A stretch of DNA of 64,000 nt from an uncultured Kangiella sp. (GCA_947503345.1 CANNCW010000004.1:124001-188000); one strand, 5' to 3'; shown: positions 18,500 through 27,957, numbered from the stretch's first letter. Notes: generated by a model not told the origin, from the sequence alone. Program-made: numbers and translations.

Positions 18500-19185
18500 T
18501 GCGCTAGTAAGTAACCTTGCCCTCGGATGGTTTTTACAATGTAAGGCGCTTTAGGATCATCGCCTAACTTTTTTCTTAACCGAGAAATTCTTAAGTCAAT
18601 ACTTCTATCTAGCCCGTCGTACTCTAGCCGGAATGTTTTTCTATGTAATTCTTCTCGACTGATAACTTTTCCTGGTTGCTCTGCTAGTAGCCAGAGTAAG
18701 TTATATTCAGCAGTAGTTAAATGAATTTCATCTCCTTCCACTTTTACGGAGCGGCTTTTTGACTCAATCAACACAGGCCCTGCGGTAATAGTGGAGCTAT
18801 CAATCGCAGTGGTTTCTATGGTTTCCATCCTGCGCAATAGAGCGCGTAAATGAGCTAGTAATACTCTGGGTTTGGTTGGTTTGGTTAAATAATCGTCAGC
18901 ACCAGTTTCAAGTCCCAGCACCTCATCTATATCATTGTCCATCGCGGTTAACATCAGAATAGGGCCGTTATAGGTCTTTCTGACTGCACGACAAACACTT
19001 AACCCATCTGTTCCAGGAAGCATGATGTCCAGAATAATTGCTATAGGTGAAGAGTTCTGGGCATACTCAATAGCATCATGCCCATTTCCGATGACTTTCA
19101 CTTCAAAATCGTTCATCCGTAAAAATTCAGCAGTAAGCTCTGCTAATTTATGATCGTCTTCCACTAAGAGAATTAGATTGCTCAT
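18496..19185 (-). CDS. OmpR-family response regulator, RstA-like
   Basis: A 229-aa DNA-binding regulator. The receiver has the acidic pair VEDDHKL, the phospho-Asp in IILDIMLPGTDGL and the switch Lys in DDYLTKPTKP. The C-terminal winged helix has YDGLDRSIDLRISRLRKKLG and TIRGQGYLLA, closely matching RstA. It is upstream of and overlaps its kinase partner. The upstream region shared with the divergent TonB-domain gene carries the inverted repeat CGTGA-N6-TCACG at 19215-19230, a possible operator. Confidence 0.94.
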   Translation of the reverse strand: MSNLILLVEDDHKLAELTAEFLRMNDFEVKVIGNGHDAIEYAQNSSPIAIILDIMLPGTDGLSVCRAVRKTYNGPILMLTAMDNDIDEVLGLETGADDYLTKPTKPRVLLAHLRALLRRMETIETTAIDSSTITAGPVLIESKSRSVKVEGDEIHLTTAEYNLLWLLAEQPGKVISREELHRKTFRLEYDGLDRSIDLRISRLRKKLGDDPKAPYIVKTIRGQGYLLAQ

Positions 19186-19324
19186 ACGCTTTATTTTAAC
19201 TACCCCAGAATTCTCGTGACCTTTATCACGACCTTTTCAAAAACAACAAGTTACATACATCATATATTACTTGCAATTAAAGGTGTAGACCTTAAAATGG
19301 ATTTGTGAACGGATGCCTGTTTTC

Positions 19325-19348
19325 TTTGAATCTGAATCTGAATCTGAA
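19325..19348 (+). repeat. hexanucleotide tandem repeat in a 5' leader
   Basis: Three exact TCTGAA copies (19331-19348) are preceded by one degenerate copy (TTTGAA, 19325-19330). The array ends four bases before the ATG of the CHI-like/TonB gene, where the ribosome site should be, so copy number could alter translation. Confidence 0.8.
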
Positions 19349-19352
19349 ATAT

Positions 19353-20591
19353 ATGATGAAAAAAATATTATCTTTTGCAATAACCCTATTATTAATCTTA
19401 ACTTGTGCGCCCCTTACACTGCATTCTGCTGCTAATATCAGCGTTGGATCAGCTAGTTTACAATTGAATGGTATTGCCATTCAAAGTGAGCTACGTAGTG
19501 ATTGGTTTATTAATGCTTTGTATTTATCTAATAAAAGTAATGATGTGGATGCTATTATTTCTGATGTTGGTCCAAAGCGCATGGAAATGAAAGTCTTGGC
19601 CGATAATTTATCGGGAAGACGTTTGAAAAGATTTTGGGTTGAACGTATCCGTAATAATAATTCACCTAGTGATGTATTAGCATTAGCTAAACAAGTACGT
19701 ACTTTAGCAGGTGTTATGGGGCAGAATTTTGTTGCAAATGACGTTATTGCGATTGATTATCTCCCTGGACAAGCAACTAATATCAGTATTAACGGCTCTG
19801 TTAACGCAAGTTTAGCTCCAGAACTCTTTAATTTAGTATTGAGAAGTTGGGTTGGTGAACGTCCACCTTCAGTAGAGTATAAAGCTGCTATTTTAGGGGA
19901 AACTAACTTTGATAGCTTGTTAAGTCGTTATCAATCTATTCAGCCATCAGAGGCTAGAATTGCTTTCTTCGATAAACAACTTCAGGAAGAAATAGCTAAA
20001 AAAGAAGAAGCAGAAAGAGCTATACAGCTGGCAGAAGAACAAAAAATTGCAGCGGCTAAAGCTGCTGAAGATGCTCGATTACGTCAATTAGCTGAAGCAA
20101 AAGAAGAAGAAAGGCAGGCTCTTTTAGCCGCTCAAGCTAAAGCACAGGAAGAAGAAAAATTGCGACTAGAACAAGAACAACAAGCTAAAGAGGTTGCTCA
20201 AGATAAGCCTCCTGTCGTAGAAATTCCCGCGGGCCCGTCAGAGGCAGAACTTGCAGCTATAAAGTCAAATTATCGACGCAGTATTGTTCGTCATTATACA
20301 AGTTATTTCCAATACCCTTCTAGAGATTTAATAAAACGTTATGGTGCAAACGTATTTAATCGCCCTAAAAAAGGAAAAACTCATGGTACTGTAAACATTC
20401 AATTGGAAATTGATCGGGATGGTGAGCTGGTAAGTGGAGGCGTGACAAAAACTTCCGGTGAAAAAATTCTTGATGAAGCTGTACAAAAAGCGTTATTTGA
20501 CGCTGTGCCTTTCCCTGCTATGCCCTCTGAATTGGAAGATGAAACTTTCAGCACGGTATTACCTATTGAAATTCCGGCGCCTAGTTTCTAG
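19353..20591 (+). CDS. chalcone-isomerase-like / TonB C-terminal domain fusion protein
   Basis: A 412-aa exported protein: signal peptide (MMKKILSF to LHSAA), a chalcone-isomerase-like domain at about residues 28-200 (LNGIAIQSELRSDWFINALY, FWVERIRNNNSPSD), an Ala/Glu/Lys/Gln-rich coiled coil at about 205-290 and a TonB-type C-terminal domain at about 320-412 (GTVNIQLEIDRDGELV, DEAVQKALFDAVPFPAMP). The CHI-like family (PF16036) in bacteria has no settled enzyme role. Here the coil could span the periplasm, TolA-like. The start at ATG 19353 gives the clean signal peptide. A terminator follows. Confidence 0.75.
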   Translation: MMKKILSFAITLLLILTCAPLTLHSAANISVGSASLQLNGIAIQSELRSDWFINALYLSNKSNDVDAIISDVGPKRMEMKVLADNLSGRRLKRFWVERIRNNNSPSDVLALAKQVRTLAGVMGQNFVANDVIAIDYLPGQATNISINGSVNASLAPELFNLVLRSWVGERPPSVEYKAAILGETNFDSLLSRYQSIQPSEARIAFFDKQLQEEIAKKEEAERAIQLAEEQKIAAAKAAEDARLRQLAEAKEEERQALLAAQAKAQEEEKLRLEQEQQAKEVAQDKPPVVEIPAGPSEAELAAIKSNYRRSIVRHYTSYFQYPSRDLIKRYGANVFNRPKKGKTHGTVNIQLEIDRDGELVSGGVTKTSGEKILDEAVQKALFDAVPFPAMPSELEDETFSTVLPIEIPAPSF

Positions 20592-20614
20592 CGTTGAAAA
20601 CAAAACAAACTGTT

Positions 20615-20640
20615 AAGGGGCTTGATATAGCCCCTTTATT
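20615..20640 (+). terminator. intrinsic terminator
   Basis: The stem AAGGGGCT/AGCCCCTT with a TGATAT loop is followed by TATT. It ends the CHI-TonB transcript; the next gene starts 16 bases later. Confidence 0.75.
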
Positions 20641-20655
20641 AATTGGAACAATAAA

Positions 20656-21768
20656 ATGATGCAAATTAATCAAAATTTTGATAGTGGAAATATTTTAGTA
20701 AAATCTATCATTGATAACTCGGCTACTTTAGAAATTCGCGATGATACTAACTCTGAATTTAAACAGTGGTTTTATTTTCAAGTAACCACTGAAGTAGGTG
20801 TAGACTGTACCTTTAATATTGCTAATGCTAATAGTTGCTCCTATGCAAAAGGGTGGGATGGATATAGTGCTGTAGCTTCCTATGATGGGGTAGATTGGTT
20901 TAGAGTCGCAACCGAATTTGATGGCGATCAATTAACCATTAAGCATACATTTGAATACAACTCGATATTTTTTGCTTATTTTGCACCTTACTCCTATCAA
21001 AGGCATCAGCAGTTGATTTTCAGTGCTCAGCAATCTCCGATTTGTCATCATAAAGTAATTGGTCAAACGGTAGAAGGTCGCAATATGGATCTTTTGGTGG
21101 TAGGCAATGAAAACCGAAAACCCATTTGGATTATTGCACGACAACATCCAGGCGAATCCATGGCTGAGTGGTGTGCAGAAGGTTTGGTTGATAGTTTATT
21201 AGATGAAGATAGGGCATCTTCTCAATTATTGTTAGACAATTATTGCTTTTATATCGTTCCAAACATGAATCCAGATGGTTCTGTCAATGGTAACCTGCGC
21301 TCAAACGCAGCGGGCGCCAATTTAAATCGCGAATGGTCAGAACCTTCTGCAGAAAACAGTCCGGAAGTATTAGCTGTACGAAGTTTAATGCAAGAAACTG
21401 GTGTAGAAGCCTTTTTAGATTTGCATGGAGATGAAGGGTTACCGTACGTTTTTGTTGCCGGTGCTGAGGGCAACCCAAGCTACTCCGAGAAGGTCGCAAA
21501 GTTAGAAACTAACTTTTCAAACAATTTGATGTCCATTAATCCTGATTTCCAAATGGAGTATGGGTACGATAAAGATGAGCCAGGCAAAGCTGATTTACGA
21601 ATTGCTACTAATTGGGTCGGGGAAGAGTTTGGCTGTTTATCTTATACTCTTGAAATGCCATTTAAAGATAATGCTAATTTGCCAAATACCATCACAGGAT
21701 GGTCACCAGAACGTAGTTATGTATTAGGTGAGAGCTTATTACAAGCGTTATACCAAACATTAAAGTAA
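20656..21768 (+). CDS. M14 carboxypeptidase, cytosolic carboxypeptidase (CCP/AGBL)-like
   Basis: A 370-aa soluble zinc peptidase without signal peptide. The N-terminal 115 residues form a beta-rich domain typical of the CCP subfamily. The catalytic domain has the zinc motif RQHPGESMAEW, the substrate motifs NMNPDGSVNGNLRSNAAG and NLNREW, the third ligand His in LDLHGDEGLP, and the catalytic Glu in TLEMPF. CCP relatives in eukaryotes remove C-terminal glutamates; the bacterial substrate is unknown. A saccharopine-reductase-like gene starts 10 bases downstream. Confidence 0.9.
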   Translation: MMQINQNFDSGNILVKSIIDNSATLEIRDDTNSEFKQWFYFQVTTEVGVDCTFNIANANSCSYAKGWDGYSAVASYDGVDWFRVATEFDGDQLTIKHTFEYNSIFFAYFAPYSYQRHQQLIFSAQQSPICHHKVIGQTVEGRNMDLLVVGNENRKPIWIIARQHPGESMAEWCAEGLVDSLLDEDRASSQLLLDNYCFYIVPNMNPDGSVNGNLRSNAAGANLNREWSEPSAENSPEVLAVRSLMQETGVEAFLDLHGDEGLPYVFVAGAEGNPSYSEKVAKLETNFSNNLMSINPDFQMEYGYDKDEPGKADLRIATNWVGEEFGCLSYTLEMPFKDNANLPNTITGWSPERSYVLGESLLQALYQTLK

Positions 21769-21778
21769 GATATTGAAT

Positions 21779-23110
21779 ATGAAAAGAATTTTAGTTTTAG
21801 GTGCTGGTTTTGTTGCAGAACCACTAGTAGAGTATTTAAGTCGTCGCAATGAAAATCAAATAACTGTTGCTAGTCATTTATTACAAGAAGCCCAATCGTT
21901 AGCCAGTAAATTTGATGGTGTAGAAGCTATAGAAATTAATGTTACTGATCATGACGCGCTAGTATCAAAGTTAAACTCTTGTGATTTAGTTGTAAGTCTG
22001 GTTCCGGCGCCTTTTCACGCTGGCATTGCTAAGGCTTGTATTGATAGTAAAGTATCCATGGTAACCGCTAGCTATGAATCTGAAGAAATGCGTGAGTTGT
22101 CAGAGCAAATTGCAGAAGCAGGAATTACTGTATTAAACGAAATAGGGCTTGATCCTGGAATTGATCATTTATCAGCAATGCAAATTATTGATGATGCGCA
22201 TGAAAAATCCGAGGAAGTTGTAAGCTTTGTCTCATGGTGTGGTGGCTTGCCAGCACCAGAGTTTAATAACAACCCTTTAGGTTATAAGTTTTCATGGGCC
22301 CCTAAAGGAGTTTTGATGGCTTTATTAAATGAAGCGCAATATTTGCATCAAAATAAAGCCATTGTTGTAGGTTCAGACTCACTTATGGATTGGGCTCAGC
22401 CACTATCAATAGCTGACCTTAATTTAGAAGGCTATCCCAATCGAGAGTCTATTAGCTATAAGAATGTTTATGGAATAGAAGAGGCGCAGTCTATATTGCG
22501 TGGAACACTTCGTTATCACGGGTTTAGCGAAATTATCAAGGGAGCCTACCAATTAGGTTTACTTGCTACTGAAGAGGTAAGTATTAATTCAAAGGATTGG
22601 CAGACTTTTGTTTGCGAGATCAATGAAGCCTCTGAGATTAAAGATATTTCTGGTAACATAAGTTCTGATGCTTTTGAGGCATTAAGCTGGTTAGGTTGTT
22701 TTAGTGATAAATTGATCACAGCTAAAAGCTCTGCAATTGATATCTTCTGTGACTTGTTAATCGAAAAGCTTCAATATTTAGAAAATGAAACTGATATGGT
22801 TGTACTGCAACATAAGTTTGTTTTAAGAAAGCCGGATGGTAAAGAGTATTGTATTAGCTCTACATTAAAAGCAATTGGTGAAGCTGGTGGTTATTCTGCT
22901 ATGTCCAAAACCGTTGGCTATCCTGCAGCTATTGCGGCTCAATTAATTCTGGATGGTAACTATAAGCAAAAAGGCCTTAGATTGCCTGTAACCAAAGATA
23001 TCTATGAACCGATCTTAAAAGCTTTAACTGAAGAATCTATTGTCTGTGAAGAAAAAATCTTTGATTCTTCAGAAATTAATCCAAGCGAATTCTTGTCGGA
23101 GCTTAATTAA
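21779..23110 (+). CDS. saccharopine reductase-like dehydrogenase (Lys9 family)
   Basis: A 443-aa NAD(P)-binding protein. The Rossmann motif VLGAGFVAEPLVEYL at the start, VSLVPAPFHAGIAKACID, and NEIGLDPGIDHLSAMQIID are hallmarks of the glutamate-forming saccharopine dehydrogenase family, and GGYSAMSKTVGYPAAIAAQL lies near the C-terminus. Such enzymes interconvert saccharopine with aminoadipate semialdehyde and glutamate. No lysine-ketoglutarate reductase lies nearby, so the in vivo substrate is uncertain. The start is placed at ATG 21779; a TTG six bases upstream is possible. Confidence 0.85.
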   Translation: MKRILVLGAGFVAEPLVEYLSRRNENQITVASHLLQEAQSLASKFDGVEAIEINVTDHDALVSKLNSCDLVVSLVPAPFHAGIAKACIDSKVSMVTASYESEEMRELSEQIAEAGITVLNEIGLDPGIDHLSAMQIIDDAHEKSEEVVSFVSWCGGLPAPEFNNNPLGYKFSWAPKGVLMALLNEAQYLHQNKAIVVGSDSLMDWAQPLSIADLNLEGYPNRESISYKNVYGIEEAQSILRGTLRYHGFSEIIKGAYQLGLLATEEVSINSKDWQTFVCEINEASEIKDISGNISSDAFEALSWLGCFSDKLITAKSSAIDIFCDLLIEKLQYLENETDMVVLQHKFVLRKPDGKEYCISSTLKAIGEAGGYSAMSKTVGYPAAIAAQLILDGNYKQKGLRLPVTKDIYEPILKALTEESIVCEEKIFDSSEINPSEFLSELN

Positions 23111-25194
23111 AGCTTAAGTTGTGTCCTTAGAAAGAACAGTATTTTGTTAGTTTTAATTACTTCATTATCATCATCACTCCATGTCATTAGCATGGGGTGA
23201 TTTTGAAATTGATGGTTTTGGAGTTTTGCTAAATACTGTTTACTTCCAATCTCCGATTTTTTAGAAATGATAAGAATGGCAGGATAATCTTTAGGGTTGA
23301 TATTGGTGTAGGGGTCAATTTCCAACAGGTTATTTAAAGTTTCTTTAGTATTGTTATAACCATACTTTTCCAAAAGAGAGTCTTGTTCAGTAAAACTCGG
23401 CAATTCAGCAATAAAGTTTAATTTTGAATTACTAAATATCGCTGTAGATACCTTAAACGAATCCAGGTTGAGCGCTTGAGCAAAGGCCAAGGAATAATTG
23501 CCATTGGAGTAAATAGCGAACTTGTCAGAACTAGTAAGATTTTTATCGATAAGCCATTTTTGAGCTGAAATGATATCATCAATGGCATTCTGAATTTTTT
23601 TCCCAGATCCTGCTTTAGCCCAGCTATTTCCATAAGTAGAGCTTCCTCGGATATGTGGGACAGCAACAGACCCGCCAAGCTCAATGAAAGATCTTAAAAG
23701 GTTAGAATAATGATAGTTATCCTTAGTATTAATTTCACTGGCCACTAACATCAATAAAGGTTTGTTTTTTTGATTTTTACTGGCAGAAAGAATACTAATA
23801 GGGATTCTGCTACCATCTAAGCTTCTATAAAAACTCAACTTTGAATGCAACTTCTCATTTTTAGCCGTGAACTGAGGTGGGAGTAAGGGGGATATTTGCA
23901 TTTCATTATCTAGATCCATAATTTGGAAAGGGTGTATCTTTTCGGTTAGTGTCTGAATATTAACTAACGGAAAGTGCGTTTCTTGAGTATAAAAGCTTAA
24001 GTTATTTATTGTTATTTCTGAATAAGGTGCTATTGGTAATTGTTTTACGTTAGCGCCATTTAAGTTGCTTACTTTCAATTGAGACTGAGCATTGTCGCGT
24101 AAAAAAAGTAGCCAGTGGTTATTCAATAATTTGGCATTCAACAGAACTGCCGAAGATTGAGCAAGAGTTTCCTGCCAATAGCGGCGCTCGGGTTTTTCGA
24201 TATTAATAGCTATTATTCGATTTCGGGGTGCTGATAAGTTGGTAATAAAGTAATAGTTGTTTTTTCGAGAACCTGCAAACTCTAAATCTGCTTTAACATT
24301 AGAAATTAAATTCCGATGAGAAACTTCTGAATTATTAAGGTCAATAACCCATCCTCTATTATCTTTATTAATACTGTTGCGAATGGTAATCAAGAATTGC
24401 TTGTTTATATGTGTTAAGTGCAAATTTAATAGAGTCCAATCACTTATATTTTCAAGTTGCTCTTTAGCGGAAAACAAAGTGCTATTTTTATTTTTGTATA
24501 TATTGGCAGAATAAATTTCATCAGTGCCAGCATATATAAATTCAGTTGACGAGTCCCAAACTAGGTTTGAACGGTGATTAAGCCAAGGAAGTCGCTCAAA
24601 GGTGAATTTTTTAGAGAAAGTGTCATAAATTCGCCATTGATATTGAGTAAGGTTTTTGAATAGAAGGGCGGTATATCGACCTGTAGTAGAAATGGATAGA
24701 TCAATGATTGACTCTTCATTAGTAGTTTCAATGTTTATAACTTCTATGGCTTGGGTTATGCCATTATAGATTGCCAGCGCCCATTGATTGTTGCTTAACT
24801 TTGGCTCTTTGAGCATAAAATAATGATAACCCAACTTTTGTGTAAGGGCATAGCTGGCTATGGATTCATTACTTTGAGCTTCAATGAAACTCTCGTATTT
24901 ATTATCATCTAAATATTGCTGAAAGGTATCAGACTGCTGATCTTCCCATTTAATATAAGATTCATTATTAGGATCTGATAACCAATGATATTTATTGTTA
25001 ACACTAACACCATTAATATCGTAAATATGATCGACTTCTGGGTGTAGTAGTTGCTGTTTGGAAGATACGGTAGAGGTATTATCTTCCTTACTTGAATCGC
25101 AAGCATTGAATAAGCTCAGTACTGTTAAAATGGCCAATATTCGAAGAAGTGGGTTCAAGATTAGAGTCCTATCATCTTTGTGAACCTTAATCAT
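23107..25194 (-). CDS. S9 prolyl-oligopeptidase-like lipoprotein, catalytically degenerate
   Basis: A 695-aa lipoprotein with lipobox FNACDSS (Cys32). The N-terminal part contains the POP opening motif (DINGVSVNNKYHWLSDPNN) and beta-propeller-like repeats. The C-terminal alpha/beta-hydrolase part retains HIRGSSTYGNSWAKAGSGK. The nucleophile elbow, normally GGSNGG, reads YSNGNYS, putting Gly at the Ser position in an ungapped comparison. The Asp and His positions also look lost (IISKKSEIGSK, MTWSDDDNE). It is probably a pseudo-peptidase with a binding role. The 3' end overlaps the converging gene by four bases. Confidence 0.8.
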   Translation of the reverse strand: MIKVHKDDRTLILNPLLRILAILTVLSLFNACDSSKEDNTSTVSSKQQLLHPEVDHIYDINGVSVNNKYHWLSDPNNESYIKWEDQQSDTFQQYLDDNKYESFIEAQSNESIASYALTQKLGYHYFMLKEPKLSNNQWALAIYNGITQAIEVINIETTNEESIIDLSISTTGRYTALLFKNLTQYQWRIYDTFSKKFTFERLPWLNHRSNLVWDSSTEFIYAGTDEIYSANIYKNKNSTLFSAKEQLENISDWTLLNLHLTHINKQFLITIRNSINKDNRGWVIDLNNSEVSHRNLISNVKADLEFAGSRKNNYYFITNLSAPRNRIIAINIEKPERRYWQETLAQSSAVLLNAKLLNNHWLLFLRDNAQSQLKVSNLNGANVKQLPIAPYSEITINNLSFYTQETHFPLVNIQTLTEKIHPFQIMDLDNEMQISPLLPPQFTAKNEKLHSKLSFYRSLDGSRIPISILSASKNQKNKPLLMLVASEINTKDNYHYSNLLRSFIELGGSVAVPHIRGSSTYGNSWAKAGSGKKIQNAIDDIISAQKWLIDKNLTSSDKFAIYSNGNYSLAFAQALNLDSFKVSTAIFSNSKLNFIAELPSFTEQDSLLEKYGYNNTKETLNNLLEIDPYTNINPKDYPAILIISKKSEIGSKQYLAKLQNHQFQNHPMLMTWSDDDNEVIKTNKILFFLRTQLKL

Positions 25195-25288
25195 ACTCGA
25201 TTATAAGTTGTTATAAAATATATTCGTATTAGCAGCAGATAAAATAGATTATACTATTTAAAACTATAGGATAATTGTTATAGAAATA

Positions 25289-26317
25289 ATGAGTTTAGCC
25301 AAGATACCAGAAATTAATATCGAGATACCACTTCCAAAAGCTCCTAAAGCTTTAAGCAAGGACCAACAGTCTAGCTACATCGAAAAAATCAAAGGATTAT
25401 TGATAGAGCACAATGCTGTATTGATAGCTCATTACTATACGGATCCAGAGATTCAGGCTCTGGCTGAAGAAACAGGGGGCTTTGTAGGTGATTCACTTGA
25501 AATGGCTAAATTTGGAGCAAGTCATTCTGCTGAGACGCTAATTATCGCTGGTGTTAAATTTATGGGTGAGACTGCCAAGATTCTTGGCCCTGACAAAAAA
25601 GTCTTAATGCCTACTCTTGAAGCTACATGTTCGTTAGATTTAGGTTGTCCAATTGAGCCTTTTAATGAGTTTTGTAATCAACATCCAGATCGAACTGTGG
25701 TGGTATACGCTAACACCTCGGCAGCGGTTAAAGCTAGAGCCGATTGGGTAGTAACTTCTAGTATTGCGGTTGATGTGATTGAGCATTTGCAAGGCCAAGG
25801 CGCAAAGATCATTTGGGGACCTGATAAGCATCTAGGGAATTATATCCAAAAGAAAACCGGGGCCGATATGTTGTTATGGCAAGGTGCTTGTATTGTTCAT
25901 GACGAATTTAAATTCCAAGGTTTGGAAAAAGCTAAAGTCTTGTACCCAGATGCGGCTATTTTAGTTCACCCTGAGTCTCCGCAAAAAGTTGTTGCTTTAG
26001 CTGATGTGGTTGGTTCAACCTCACAATTGATAAAAGCCTCTAAAGAATTACCTCACAAGCAAATGATTGTGGCAACAGATAAAGGGATATTCTACAAAAT
26101 GCAGCAAGCGGCTCCCGATAAGGAGTTAATTATCGCGCCAACAGCAGGTGAGGGTGCTACTTGCCGAAGTTGTGCCCATTGTCCTTGGATGAAAATGAAT
26201 GCGCTAGAAATTTTGTCTGAAGTTTTCGAAAAAGATGATAATGAAATTTTTGTAGATTCCGAACTTTCAAAACAAGCTTTGAAGCCACTAAAAAGAATGG
26301 TGGACTTTGTTAAATAA
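25289..26317 (+). CDS. nadA: quinolinate synthase A
   Basis: A 342-aa 4Fe-4S enzyme that condenses iminoaspartate with dihydroxyacetone phosphate to quinolinate for NAD synthesis. Visible features are [18 protein letters not shown] and [11 protein letters not shown], plus the three cluster-cysteine regions [17 protein letters not shown] and [16 protein letters not shown]. The length and order match the family. It is monocistronic by context; an AT-rich promoter region lies at 25195-25288. Confidence 0.97.
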   Translation: MSLAKIPEINIEIPLPKAPKALSKDQQSSYIEKIKGLLIEHNAVLIAHYYTDPEIQALAEETGGFVGDSLEMAKFGASHSAETLIIAGVKFMGETAKILGPDKKVLMPTLEATCSLDLGCPIEPFNEFCNQHPDRTVVVYANTSAAVKARADWVVTSSIAVDVIEHLQGQGAKIIWGPDKHLGNYIQKKTGADMLLWQGACIVHDEFKFQGLEKAKVLYPDAAILVHPESPQKVVALADVVGSTSQLIKASKELPHKQMIVATDKGIFYKMQQAAPDKELIIAPTAGEGATCRSCAHCPWMKMNALEILSEVFEKDDNEIFVDSELSKQALKPLKRMVDFVK

Positions 26318-26403
26318 TAATAAGTCTTGAGTTAAGATTAAAGGAAATAAAACAATAACCATCAGAAAATCACTTGTAAAACCATATAGCAAACATTAAG
26401 AAT

Positions 26404-27957
26404 ATGAATATTAATTTATCCTATCCCGAGTTACTAGAAGGACAAGAATTCCTCACAGAAACTGATCCTAAAGTTTTAAAGAAGTTAATTGAAAATGATG
26501 GAACTTCTAATTTGGATTCCGATATTAAGCGCATCACTCAATTACTGCACGATATAAATCGTTGCCCAAAATCATTGTCATCTTCCGAAGCGATATTAAA
26601 ACTATTTCACTCCAAATACTCAAGTTTCAGTAGCTCTTTACGTGATTATTCTAATGACAATTTAAAAGAACGATCTGAAGCAGATGAATTGATGCATGAC
26701 TTAACGCGAGAAATGACTTTTGCCTATAAAGCTTATCTTAATTTACTTAACGAGCAAAACAAATGGGTTTTTGGACTGCCCAAAAAACAAGCCTTTGGAG
26801 CGAATTATGCCATGCATTATTTGTCACTTTTAAAAGCAGAACATTATAATTTTGAACGCTCATTACCGAGTTATTTATGGCAAGAATTGTTTGATCTTTA
26901 TCAATACGCTGAAATTAATAAGTTAACCAAAATAAAAATTAAAGACCCAACGGACAATCCATTATCAGTATCAATAACTATTCAGAACACTTTTGTAAGA
27001 GCCTCTTTGATGGCTTCCATGGAGCCCTATTTACTGAAAAGGGTTGAAATCTGGAACTTATTTCACAAGCTGAATGGCTTTATCAATGACGTACAAATCG
27101 GTAATGACTCTAATATGATTAAGGAGTCGCACTGCTTTGCTTTTAACTTTAAATATGCTGAACGCCCAAAGCTGTTAAAAGCTAAAAAGAATCATGATAA
27201 AAATTCCAGATATATAAATATTGACTCTTTTGCTGATAAAGTGAAAAGCGAGTTAAAACTTTTCAATACTAATATGCCTCAAAAGTATCCTTTTCTATCT
27301 GCTAATAATTCGACTCTGCAAGAAAAGCTTTTACAAATTATGTATAAGTATTCAGTACAGTATATAGCTCGTTCTAGCGATCGTTATCCGATTGATGTTG
27401 AAACAAAAGCTGTATTTGGCTTTCAAGATATAATGCATCTGATAAAAAGTAATATTGATTTATCTATATTTCCTGATTCTAAAGCCGATACGGAGTTAGT
27501 TAGAAATGCTAACGGCGGTCATCAAATTACCTGGCAAATGGTCAATGAAAGTCAAGGTGGTGCTTGTATTAAGCAGGAACAAATTTCGGATTTTTATATT
27601 AAAGAATTGACCCCAATGGTAGTTTCTAAAAGACTTCCAAGTAAGGAAGGAGCGTGGAAGTTTGCAATGAGCCGTTGGAGTAAACCTTTGAAGTCGCATA
27701 CTAAGGTGGGCCTAAAATATATTAAAGGTAATTTATGCTTAGCTTCTAATGTTAATGACCCTGGTCAAGATTTTCTCTTTATTGGTCCCGATACAAAAGG
27801 AGTGGCATTTCTATTGACTCCGAAAGCTGCTTTAAAGGACACTAAAAATTTTGTTTTGTCAGTTGATGATAAAAAGATTTTAGTTTGTAAGAATTCTGTT
27901 TTTCCATTCGCTGATTCAAATTTAATCAAGATTGAGATAATTAAGAAATCTAGTTAA
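26404..27957 (+). CDS. uncharacterised 517-aa protein with divergent PilZ-like C-terminus (paralogue 2)
   Basis: Same architecture as the protein at 6803-8380: the opening EGQEFLTETDPK, a helical middle with YAMHYLSLLKAEHYNFE and LPSYLWQELFDLYQYAE (paralogue 1: YAQHYLGLMLIEQYQLYE and IPSYIWRELHSLYEYSE), and a C-terminal beta domain with NESQGG (NxSxxG) and FAMSRWSKPLKSHTKVGLKY. No signal peptide or membrane helix. The two copies are clearly related but diverged, and both keep NxSxxG, which supports a shared ligand-binding fold. Function unknown. Confidence 0.6.
   Translation: MNINLSYPELLEGQEFLTETDPKVLKKLIENDGTSNLDSDIKRITQLLHDINRCPKSLSSSEAILKLFHSKYSSFSSSLRDYSNDNLKERSEADELMHDLTREMTFAYKAYLNLLNEQNKWVFGLPKKQAFGANYAMHYLSLLKAEHYNFERSLPSYLWQELFDLYQYAEINKLTKIKIKDPTDNPLSVSITIQNTFVRASLMASMEPYLLKRVEIWNLFHKLNGFINDVQIGNDSNMIKESHCFAFNFKYAERPKLLKAKKNHDKNSRYINIDSFADKVKSELKLFNTNMPQKYPFLSANNSTLQEKLLQIMYKYSVQYIARSSDRYPIDVETKAVFGFQDIMHLIKSNIDLSIFPDSKADTELVRNANGGHQITWQMVNESQGGACIKQEQISDFYIKELTPMVVSKRLPSKEGAWKFAMSRWSKPLKSHTKVGLKYIKGNLCLASNVNDPGQDFLFIGPDTKGVAFLLTPKAALKDTKNFVLSVDDKKILVCKNSVFPFADSNLIKIEIIKKSS

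Noticed and set aside
19215..19230. CGTGA-N6-TCACG as a proven operator of the two-component pair
   Set aside because: Short inverted repeats are expected by chance in AT-rich intergenic DNA; kept only as a possible site in the regulator's entry.
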